DNA of 64,000 bases from positions 31,383,004-31,447,003 of the forward strand of contig OY829651.1 in NCBI GenBank assembly GCA_963691815.1. Reading direction: 5' to 3'. Source of the stretch: Echiichthys vipera (lineage: Eukaryota; Chordata; Actinopteri; Perciformes; Trachinidae). Positions 32,901 to 42,760 of this stretch are shown here, piece after piece. Every line of letters begins with the position of its first letter. The stretch's first letter is position 1. The translations under genes and the position numbers were made by a program. The notes beneath the pieces are model-generated. The model did no database searches. It saw only the letters and a list, made by a program, of their open reading frames with translations, and was not told where the DNA came from.

Positions 32901-34823
32901 TTATTGCAACTATTAATATCCGCATGACGTAAATACATTGTGTGCGCTGCTTCTGTCGGATTTAATTCCATGCCACAGTTAATTGTAGGTTTCTCTGGCC
33001 CTAAGCCATAGGTGTAATGTTGTATTTGGTAGCGACGGCCCAAACATTAGAGTGATCAACTGCAGTTAAAATTGTTTTGAATGCTGAATGAAGCTAACTC
33101 AGCCATAATCTAAACACTGGTTAGTCATCCAACAGTTAGTCACCCAGTTACTCATCTAACAGCAGGCCTCTATGCACAACAGGTAGGTGGCTCGATTGGC
33201 CTTTGACTGGAGCTGCTCCCAGAGGGAGGGAGTAAGTCCACCCTCCCTTTAGATTAATATACAGTATTATAAAATGGGATTAATTATGTGTCGTAAGGGT
33301 GGCACAGCAAGGACAGCACCTGACCCTGTTGCAATTTTTCCATACAGTCAAGATGTCTAACTAGTAGATCTCATGAGGCGTACACAAATGGATCTCCATA
33401 CGGTGGCGTCATGGATTGGGATGACATGACGTTACTGCTACTACTACCCTTATCAAACCAACTCACCATGTCTGTTTGTTGTACCATTTCTTCCTGCAAT
33501 ATGCCCATGTACAACAGTAACTTAATTCAGTCTGCAGGTTTAAAAGGCACTGTGATTAAAGATATAATCCGTAAGATTTTCTACTGTTAACTGTCTGTTA
33601 AGTTCCTCTCTATCACAGAGTGAGTTAAAACTATGGTGATTGATCATATGACCCACTAATGAAAGCACTTGTTAGGTCTTTGCTGAGTGTTTTAATCTGA
33701 TTGTCTGTGGAGACATTCCCTCTCTAGATGTAAATACACCACAACTGTGTTAGTGACGCTGCTGACAGTTGGTCTGCAGGTGGAACTTGTCATTGCCGGT
33801 TATGATCCGTTGACCTGTACTCAGAAAATCGGGAACTTCCAACTTCTGAGTCAGGCTTGTAGTAAGGGCAGAAGTGTAATAGGAACATGTGTGTGTATGG
33901 ATTCAAGAGGGGAACATATAGGGGACGGAATGGAAGTAGAGAGGTGAATGTGTTTCAATAAAGTTTACAAAGGAGCAAAAAATAACACACAAAGTGACCA
34001 TGAACGTGACAAGATGGAGGCTCTGAATGAACAGACTCACCTGCAGCTACATCTTACTGCCATAGAGGCCGCTAGAAACAAGGGATCTCATCTTCTAGAT
34101 TATGACTTTAAAATCCAGAATATTAATAAAGCAGCAATCTAAATATTTTCTATGTAAAGCTATAGTGGAGTTATGGCATCCTGAGCAGAGTTTGAAGTCA
34201 CTCTCCCTGTGTGTATTGGAATCTGAGTTTCTCTGTTTGATGTGATCTACTCGAGTGCACGTCGGTATTCCACATAATGGGACGAGAGCCACGTGGAGGC
34301 AACCCCCCCCCCCCCAGTATTTCGAGGAGAGCCCCTTTAATAAATCACTATTAAATATTTGACCAGTTTTCACATATAAAGTGAAATATACAGCATTAAA
34401 TTATTAACCCAAATAGTCTTTTTGTACTGACAGACTGGCAACATTAGTAGTGAAATGGATATCTAGTGTGGATATGGATCATATCTAGTGTGTGCCCATA
34501 ATGAGCAAAGGTGAAAGTAACAGAACATGTTCTCAACAGTCCCCAAACCCAAATAGAAATATTCTTACATTCCAGAAGCTAAAACTAAAATTAGTGTTGA
34601 CTTGATGAATTACTATTATATGTTGTCCTCCTCTACCTCTCCTCAGGGCCACTACAATGATGAATGCAAGTTCAAGGAAAATCTCCTGGCCAACAACTAC
34701 AATGCCTATGAATCAGCTGCCTACCCTGGCATGTACATTGGCCTAAGCAAGACTGGCAAAACCAAGAGAGGCAACAGGGTCACAGCCACCATGACCATGA
34801 CACACTTCCTTCCCAGGATATGA
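29971..34823 (+). CDS. fgf6: Fibroblast growth factor, FGF4/6 subfamily (best fit FGF6)
   Basis: Three exons, 29971-30262, 31661-31764 and 34647-34823, join through GT-AG introns (phases 1 and 0) into 190 codons. The ATG at 29971 opens a signal peptide ('KLPLLLYGMLLCSCF'); an upstream in-frame GTG/ATG region lacks one. The beta-trefoil core starts near 'YLQGIKRQRRLYCNVGIGF', exon 2 is the 104-bp middle exon typical of the family ('SPVERGVVTLFGVRSGLF'), and exon 3 carries 'ECKFKENLL', the 'NNYNAYES' block and the heparin-binding 'SKTGKTKRGNRV' loop, ending 'HFLPRI'. 'IKRQRR', 'ECKF' and final 'PRI' favour FGF6 over FGF4. It is a secreted ligand for FGF receptors with heparan sulphate, with roles known in muscle. 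The stretch between signal peptide and core is short and no N-x-S/T sequon is visible. I cannot say which fish duplicate (a or b) it is. Confidence 0.95.
32278..32590 (+). repeat. Teleost interspersed repeat in FGF intron 2
   Basis: The order 'ACTTATATAGCGCCTTTCT', 'CAAGGCACTTTCACACTACT', 'CAATTTGGGGTTCAGCGTCT' and 'TTGCCTAAGGACACTTC' is that of a common fish SINE-like repeat. It lies within intron 2 in gene orientation. The rest of intron 2 (32590-34640) shows no further gene; a poly(C) run is at 34305-34315. Confidence 0.7.
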
Positions 34824-35517
34824 ATTTTAAAATCAAAACTCTCATCAGTACAAAACAAAGTTCGGTCACATTTTACTGCTGGACTACTTATGTTCTACTT
34901 CCACAACTATCACAACTTACAATAGTGGAAAACTAAAATGTTTTTGCCCAAATACAAGGACACCAGCACAATGGTTGCAGTAACAACAGTAATGTGGGAT
35001 CAGCATGTCAGGGAATTTAATCTCCAATGGACAAAATGGCAAAATACAAATCAGAACCCATGTTAGCATTGCTATCTGTAAAATTATACCGTACAAATAT
35101 TCAGGGCCAGTACATGGACACTTTCAGTGGATTTATGCTGCAGGGGCTGTTGAAATATTCTGGGTCCAAATCCGGTTTTATCAACACATGTCACACAATT
35201 TGATGATGTTTGAATTCTTTCCTGAACATGTTCACTCATACATGATATTCAGAGCCCTTAGAACAGGCTGCCCTGATGGGTCTGAAGCCGGGGGGGCAGC
35301 AAACTTTGTCCTGTTAAGACCCCTACACAGTACACAGAAGTGTTTTTTGTTACGGAGGACACAGGAAAGGTTGTGCCTTGTCTAAACAGAGGCTTTGATT
35401 CATCTGACTATCTCAGTCGAATCATCGCAAAATGTGGTAATGAAACAATGGATTATTCCATTCTGGCTCAGGGGGTGCTTAATGTCTGATTTTACATATA
35501 GATGCTTGGTTTCTCCC

Positions 35518-35523
35518 AATAAA
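35518..35523 (+). terminator. Possible polyadenylation signal of the FGF gene
   Basis: AATAAA lies about 700 bp past the stop codon. No closer canonical hexamer was noticed, so this could define a 3' UTR of roughly 0.7 kb. A hexamer alone is weak evidence. Confidence 0.3.
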
Positions 35524-35529
35524 CCATGA

Positions 35530-36689
35530 TAAATAGCCTGTTTGGGTATAAATATAAGCATATTAATACATACTGTTGCTAAAAATGTGAAAATAACTCA
35601 TGTGCGTTTAATCTGTCTCCTTAATGTGGATGAATAACCCCCTACCCCTCGTAGACTAAGTTGTTCTATCAAGGATCTGCACCGTCAGAGCTCATCTTGG
35701 CTGGGCTTTAAATCTATCAAGGCGTCAGAAATACAACAGTCTGCTGCTGTTTAATCATCAGCATCCTTTCATTTGAATATTTTCCCATTTGTTGTTTTTC
35801 ATCATAGACGTTTAATCCGACACAGAACAGTGAAAGTGAAACTACAGTTCTAAATATATCTTCAGCTCTTGTCAAAGAAAGATACAAACAAAACACATTT
35901 ATGTTATAACAAACACTTTTAATAATATGCTCCTATCAGAAATCAGAAATCCCATCTCTCAGTAACCCTCTGCCTGACACGCCTGACCGTGTAGCGCTGG
36001 ACTCACGTGCACCCGCTGCTGTCTGCTTCATGTCCATGGCTCTCCACCCTGGATCAGAGCGTTTTTCCTGAGCAAAAAAAACCAACCGACTTGATGATTA
36101 GTCGACTATAGGCAAGACGTGACCAATCAGATTAGACTATGAAGGTTTTTAGTCTGGGACACCCCTATAGCGTACAATCTTTGGCGGTCATCCAGAATTC
36201 AAAGAACCTTTGTTACATGTTTAACTCTCATTTTAAGTTTCACACTACTCCAACACACCTTATTCTAATGATCTGAATGATCTGTGCATTATCAGGCAGC
36301 TGAAGCCTGTCAAGGGTTCGATAATTAGTAGAATGCAGTGTGTTAGAGTATGGAGATATCTTAAATATGCAGGGCAGTAGTTCTTCGGGAGCACGGTAAG
36401 AGACCCCTGCTTTAAACCCTAGACGGTCTAAAAAATGGACGTAACATACCTGTCGGGTTACGTTCTCTCAACCTGATCCAATCGTCCTCAGCATCTTGTC
36501 AGACTTTGACGCCGCCTCATTTCCGCTGTCCAAAATAGAGCATTGAGGTGACGTTGGGGGAGGGAGATACTTCCCCTCGGAGGTAAACGTCAGCCAGACA
36601 GACGTGAGGGCCAGCGGCTAGCTGTCGCTCAAGAGGTCACGCCCCTGAATATTCATAAACTTTATCCTCCAATAAAATAAAAACTAGCC
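35530..36689. other. Intergenic stretch with possible hAT-type remnant
   Basis: No gene recognised. Near 36090-36165, 'GATTAGTCGACTATAGGC' and 'AGTCTGGGACACCCCT' resemble the inner and terminal parts of a nonautonomous hAT element on the minus strand, but the other end was not found. Confidence 0.35.
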
Positions 36690-36925
36690 TGGTACAAAAA
36701 AATTCACCCCCCTCAGTGTTGTCATGGAGATATGGCCTCAACATACAGACTAGAATGTTTTTTGTACCAGGCCTTAAACAGGTTTAATTATGCTGTGAAA
36801 ACAGCCTGTTAAACATGGGGCTCAATGAGAAACTGCTCTATTATGAAAACTACTCCTACTGGACACTCAGAAAACTGCAGTTTTTGGCACTTCCTGATTT
36901 GTTCAACCAGGAAGTCGCTGAGGGG
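36690..36925 (+). repeat. Dispersed repeat R1, copy 2
   Basis: It matches 19616-19800 in the same orientation and contains about 55 bp (near 36850-36905) absent from copy 1. The right edge is interrupted at GAAGTCGCTG by the foldback element that follows. Confidence 0.75.
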
Positions 36926-37120
36926 TCTCAAACTGATCCAGTTAAGGGCCGCTGTGGCTGCAGGTTTTCATTCCAACCAAGCAAGAACACACCTGCTAGA
37001 CTTGTTCAATCACCTGAACTGTCTCCACACAGTTGATTTGTTGGACCAGGTGTGTTCTTGCTTGTTTGGAATGAAAACCTGCAGCCACAGCGGCTCTTTA
37101 CTGGATCAGTTTGAGACACC
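36921..37120. mobile_element. Foldback element with long inverted repeats (hAT-type MITE)
   Basis: Two arms of roughly 70 bp are near-perfect inverted copies: left GGTCTCAAACTGATCCAG...GCTGCAGGTTTTCATTCC and right the reverse complement, meeting at a short centre (GTTGATTTGTTGGACC). The GGGTCTCAAACT end resembles hAT termini. No coding capacity. It is inserted at the edge of repeat R1. Confidence 0.8.
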
Positions 37121-37639
37121 AATCACAATCATCTTTGGCAGAGCGAAGCGGACAGTGTCCTTCCAAAATAAATAGCGAACACCTGACATCCAGCCATGCC
37201 AGCACTGTATATCTGGTAAACCAGACCCCCCACTCATCGCCACTGATCAAATTAACTCCATTGAAATTCACTGATGTTTCCATTTTAAAGCTGATGTACT
37301 GTTTTCACTGCAGCCAGTGTAATTTGAATTACCTTTATCAAGAATGACCCTTCTCTTACGCTGGCTGTCCAGTTAGTGGTTTGTAATTGGGAAGTTAGTA
37401 AAATATTTTTCTTTAAGGAAGGGGTATTTAATGTTTTTTTTTCATTTTATTAAAGGACATGCCAATAAACTCTTCATATCATTCTATCATATTCACCACC
37501 AAAATTATTATTATTCATATTTTTCATCACCTTCACTATGATTATTTCTACTATTCATGTCATTCTAGTATATTCACTGCCTTAACTTTTTACTCATATC
37601 CATATTATTACAGTTAGTTATATTCCTGGGTCTGTCTGT

Positions 37640-37900
37640 CCTGGGTCTGTCTGTCCGTCCCTCTTCCCCCAACAAGTCAAGACAGATGGCCATCGGACAG
37701 AGCTGCGTGTGTTAGAGGTTTCTGCCCGTAAAACGGAAAGTTTTTGCTGCCACTGTGTGTGCAAGCTTGCTGAAAAAAAAAATCCGGAATATAGATATGA
37801 TTGTTATTATAAATATTGTGACTTGCTCCTGATCATGGAGGAATTGTTTGGTCTTTGTAAATCCTGAATAGATCATTGATTTGGCACTATAAATAAATAT
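37640..37900 (-). repeat. Teleost interspersed repeat R2 (minus orientation)
   Basis: This is the reverse complement of the family at 20725: 'CCCCCAACAAGTCAAGACAG', 'GAGGTTTCTGCCCGTAAA', 'AGTTTTTGCTGCCACTGTG' and 'GGAGGAATTGTTTGGTCTTT' occur in the expected reversed order, ending 'TGGCACTATAAATAAATATG'. Confidence 0.7.
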
Positions 37901-39181
37901 GAATAATGGCCATGTACTACAGAACCCAAACACTCCTTACATTACACTGCTATCAGGTAAGGTGATATCATTTATCTAGTTAAACACAAAAGTAAGCCTT
38001 ACCCTAACCTCAAACCATTATGAGATATACAGTAGTCCATGACAAATAAAATTGTATCTGAAATCCTGTCAATTGTTCCCAGTAGCAGAGATGAAAAGGC
38101 TAAAATATTTTATATTACATCCTATCATTGGCTTCTGACAGACCATAATCGCAGAGTTATGTCTCCCCTAAAAATGTGACATTTTAACATCAAAGCCCAT
38201 AAGGTCTGACAACCAAATGCTGTTTAATGTTCCACATCCAGACAGTTTTTATAATTTAGGATACTAATGCTTGCTACTAATGCTTCCATTGAATTGTGTT
38301 GTATTTTATGTTGTCTTTATCCTGTGTTTGGTTGGGTTAATAATTGACAGCACTAAATAAATGATTCTCAAAATTGCTTTGATTATTTTCAGGTTTGACA
38401 CATTGGATGTATTTAATAATAGACTCAGTCCTTACTGCACCTGTAGCACTATATTCTGACAGGATGTATACCAGACACAGCAATGACACCATGTGGTTTT
38501 ATTTTTATTTTACTTTACAGGTCTGTGACAGCTTTTGTTGGTTGTATACATGTGCACACTAAACCATGTACAAAAGTGGTGCCTTTCTGCCAGTCAAGTC
38601 AATTGCATTCATAACAATGAAAACAACATTGCTTATGCCCATAGGAACATAGGGCTGTGGGAACATAGGCATGAATCCAGGCGGGTACCCTGTACATGGA
38701 GAAGAAAGAGTCAGGAGACAGCGGGGGTGGGCTCCCCAGGGGCCCCGTACAAAATGTGACGGCACAGTTGTAAATGTCCACATGGGCAAGAAAAAAAAGA
38801 AAAAGAGTTTTTTTTCTCACCTTGCCTTTCAGGGCTTCCAATGTAAAAATATTTTATCCAAGCCCATGATTGACAAAGGTGAGCTTATTAAATTATGTGA
38901 AAAATGTTCTATGAAGTTGTAACATTTGATCAGTTTAATAAAACACCAAAAAGTGTACAGCCATGTAAATGTCTGCAAACATTTGAAAAAATGTTTGATC
39001 TAAGCCCAAAAATAGAAGAAAATATACGAAACTGCCTACGGAACTAAGGGTTTTTTTATTTGGCAAATTCCACAAGCAGGTACAGAGGAATGACTCGCCT
39101 TTGTTAATGTTAGAAAGGACATTGACTTTCAGTATACTTACACATTACAGAGTCTTGCGTTGCCTTTGTCGATGTTGTGAT
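37901..39181. other. Intergenic stretch; fragment of dispersed repeat R3
   Basis: No gene recognised in 1.3 kb. The piece 38640-38690 (ATAGGGCTGTGGGAACATAG) is similar to 60905-60945, indicating a short dispersed repeat. Confidence 0.4.
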
Positions 39182-39186
39182 GAATG

Positions 39187-39775
39187 TGTCAGACCCAGGG
39201 CAGGAAAGAGGACTCAGATGCGGAGGATTGCGGATCAACACTGAATTTATTATCTTGACGACTGGGACGTGGCACAGGGAAAAAAGCCACAAAGAAAAAA
39301 AATCACTGCGCACAGGAGTAACAAAACCAAAGTCGTCAGAAAAAGCCAAAGTACAAAATAAAAGCACTCCACACAGGAGGAATAAACAAATACAAAGTGA
39401 ACAAAATTATTAATTAAACAAAGACGCTCCAACCTGGAGGAAAAAACAGTCACAAGTGAATTCAAAAAGGGAAAACTTACTTGGACAAAAATAAGGAGTA
39501 CAAAAACCTGAACAATGAAACAAAGATATCTGGAGCATTAACAAGACTGTGGAACAAGACGCTGGATACATTCGACGCAGGGTACGAAATAATCTGGCAA
39601 CAGGACAGGGGAAAAGACACAGACTTTATACACATGAAGGGAGGGGAACCACAGGTGAAAACAATCAAGGAATCAGGGAATGACGTCAGACCGGTGACAC
39701 AAGAGGAAGGGCAAGTGACCTGGAACAAGAGGAGAGTTATCTTTCAGACAGGACAAAGCTCAGCGCGCCGTGACA
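39187..39775 (-). repeat. Solo LTR, probably Ty3/gypsy type, with 5-bp duplication
   Basis: A 589-bp unit has TGTCAG...TGACA termini and is flanked on both sides by GAATG (39182-39186 and 39776-39780), a 5-bp target duplication. On the minus strand it contains a TATA-like box ('GTGTATAAAGTCTG', near 39640) and AATAAA followed by a short tail, in the order U3-R-U5. No internal retroelement genes are present, so recombination has left a solo LTR. Confidence 0.85.
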
Positions 39776-39780
39776 GAATG

Positions 39781-41380
39781 AGGTCCAGCAGCAGACCTTT
39801 GTGGTTTTAAAATTCTAATAAGTTAACTGACAACCTGATTGGTTGATGTTTTTATTTGCGGTGCGAAAGCCCCAAAAAAATTGTCCTTGATCTGAAAAAT
39901 AAAGTCACTTTTTGCCGTGTAATATTCACATTCTGTTAAAGTATTCATGAGAAAAACAACAGTCATAAATATATATTTAAGTGCAAATGAATCACTGGAA
40001 AAATACTCCCCTGGTGTGTAAAGGCCTTTATACAGTTGACTCATAATAGTCCTATGTAGACTTGTCACAGTAGGTTACACAACCTTTATAAAAGGTGCAT
40101 GACTGAACAATGACTCAGCACTTGAAAAATGGTAACTTTAAAAATTATTAACGGTTTCAGATGCCCGGTCGTCTTGAACAGCCTGATTAAAACTAACAGT
40201 TTATTTAACGTTGTGCATTTATCCTCAAATTAGAAATAAATGAAACAACAGGATCACAGGAGAGCTTACCGTTGATTCGGCTCCACAGCGGAGAATCGGC
40301 TGAATAAATAAGATGAATATATACATGAATAAGATGAGAAACAAGGAGTTTTTTCTCCCTTTTTAATAAATTAAGTCACTACACTACCCGTGATCCTCAG
40401 TGGCAGTTGCTCCAGACATGACGCATGTCAGCTTTGCTGGAGAAAACAGTTTTTACACTACCCACACTCCTCTGGGGACAAAAACTGTTTTTGGACAATT
40501 TATTTCAAAATGAAACAGAATGTGAACCTATTATAAGTGATTAATAATTAAACTGGTGTCTGGAAATATCAACATTCAAATTTAGCTCACTGTAAGCGTT
40601 GGGTCACCAGCTCTCAAGCTCTGTGATTGGATGTTTTAGTCGCAGTGCAAGTTGGGAATCGTAGTAGACATGTTGATGTCGGAACTCTCAGGAGGATCCT
40701 TAATTGACCCGCGCCAGACCCAGGTAAGTTGTAATCGATTCTCTTGATCGTTATAATGTTGACAAAAATACAAGCATAACGAAAATAAAAATATCTCCAA
40801 AGAGCAGTTTTTGTAAGAGACAAAGAGAGAAACATCAAGAGAACCTCTGTATCATTTTTTCTGTAGCAAGTGTGTTAATTTGAAAGCCTCTTGCTTGGCT
40901 AGCTGTAATTTAATATTAAGCTGATTTCTGATCGATTTTATGCTCCTTATAATGTCTGTTTAAGCACATTACAGCATTGCATGTGAATTGAGCACAGTTT
41001 AAAAGTCATAGGTTGACCCATATATTACGAGTTATACAGTAATTTACAGTGAAACACATGTATAGTAGCCTACCGAAGAGCATGGAAAAAGTATTTTGTA
41101 ACTACTCTATACCTTGACCCTTCGGTGACCTGCAATCATACTCTAAGCATATGGCAATGTGTGCCACTGACAGAATCACAGCACACCAGGTAACATTGGG
41201 ATTAAGGTACTGATAAAATAGCGCAGCTGGAAGACAGATTGCGTAAATTTTGTACTGTCTACTTATTAGTGCAACTGATTTTCGCACTAATAAGGACAAA
41301 AATTAACTTGTGAGTAGTAAAGCATACTGTTGTCAGGAACAACATGGTGTCAGTGTTGCTTAGCCCCCGTCTGAGATACC
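39781..41380. other. Intergenic stretch, nothing recognised
   Basis: About 1.6 kb. A CCAGACCCAG|GTAAGT site at 40725 resembles an exon-donor junction of a noncoding exon, but no partner acceptor or frame supports a gene. Confidence 0.35.
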
Positions 41381-41459
41381 AACCCAGTCTCACTCCCAAC
41401 GCGTCAAATACTGAAGATTGGTCAGGGCCTTTGGCGTTAGTTACGGACTAAAAAGGTCT

Positions 41460-41790
41460 CCTTAAACGTACAAACCCGACGCAGAGGGCTTTCAACTCAT
41501 TCCAATGTAAGCCCGTCCGAGGCGATATTTGAAGCTTAGGGCTATCCTTTAACGTCCATATCTGAAGTTTTGGGCTCTCCTTAAACGTCCATATTTGAAG
41601 CTCAGGGCAGTCTTTAAACGTATAAACCCGACGCAGGGGGCTTTTAACTCATTCCAATGTAAGCCCGTCCGCGCCGATATTTGAAGCTCGAGGAGCGCTC
41701 CTCGGGGCGCTCATCGGAGCGCTCCTTAAACCTACAAACCCGACGCAGGGGGCTTTCAACTCATTCCAATGTAAGCAGCCTGTCCTCCAC
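41460..41790 (+). repeat. Left subterminal repeat cluster of the KDZ-type element
   Basis: Three imperfect units of 110-150 bp combine 'AACCCGACGCAG(A/G)GGGCTTT', 'AACTCATTCCAATGTAAGC', 'CGATATTTGAAGCT' and 'CCTTAAACGT'. A short palindrome (GAGCGCTCCTCGGGGCGCTC) sits at 41694-41714. Such arrays are typical transposase-binding regions, but no binding data are implied here. Confidence 0.75.
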
Positions 41791-42689
41791 CCAAAAACGA
41801 CCACATAGGTTGTTTGATCAAGGAGCTTATTACGACCCATAGGCACGTTTCGAGTTTAGCGGTCGTGTACATAACTACAATAAACGGTGTGTTGGGTATG
41901 TCGTCATCGCCTACCCTTTAACCTTTGGCACCAATCAAAATGTGATGCGCCAGAGGGAGGCGTGGCATTCACGTTTCACTGGACGTCGTAGCATTGGTAA
42001 GTCCGTTTGTGTACTCAATTTATGTGGTCATGTTGTGTTCTGTGTGTGAGCTATCACGGTGATTGTCTTCAAATCATGTGTAAGTAAGTCAGTTCAGTTT
42101 GAAGTTTAAGTTACATCTCAGTTGGGAATGGCACGGAGGTCGTATGTTAACTATCAATAAGGCGCTAAGGTTAGCGCACATGCTAACACGCTTTTTATTT
42201 ATGCTATCTTGACAAAAAAAATGCTACCTTATGTGATTTTGTGTATTTCCGTCAGTATTAGGACACCTGTTAACTATTAATTTTTGCAATAAACAGGTGT
42301 AAATGCACTGTAAGAACTTAGAGAGCGCATTTTGATACTCAAATACAGAGCCCTGATAGTTTTAATTAGTGTTAGTGTACTCTTAACTTTTGTAGGCACA
42401 CATTTTATATCTCTTTTTATTCTTTTGATTATTTACTCTACATTTTGCTAAATTTTTATTTTTAGTGGCAATAAGTAACATTTATGGAAGTGCAACTAAT
42501 CCTGCTTCATTTTTTTGTAATAAAAAAAACTCTCTTCATACATCACAAATCCAACGGTTCTTTTAAGAGCCATTTTCTTAATCCTTCTCCCTGTTACACT
42601 AATTTAATTTTCTGAGCTTTTGCTTTGTCATTTTGTCTCTTTGTCTTTACTTTGACTGTAGCCTTTGTTTGGTCTTCTGTTTGTTAGTT

Positions 42690-42690
<1 letters not shown>

Positions 42691-42756
<66 letters not shown>
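42691..42756 (+). repeat. (CT)n microsatellite
   Basis: About 33 CT units directly before the first coding exon of the KDZ-like gene; it would act as an extreme polypyrimidine tract if an acceptor follows. Confidence 0.95.
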
Positions 42757-42759
<3 letters not shown>

Positions 42760-42760
42760 T

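Noticed and set aside
35005..35385. 126-codon open frame after the FGF gene
   Set aside because: It overlaps the presumed 3' UTR, has no recognised domain and no exon signals.
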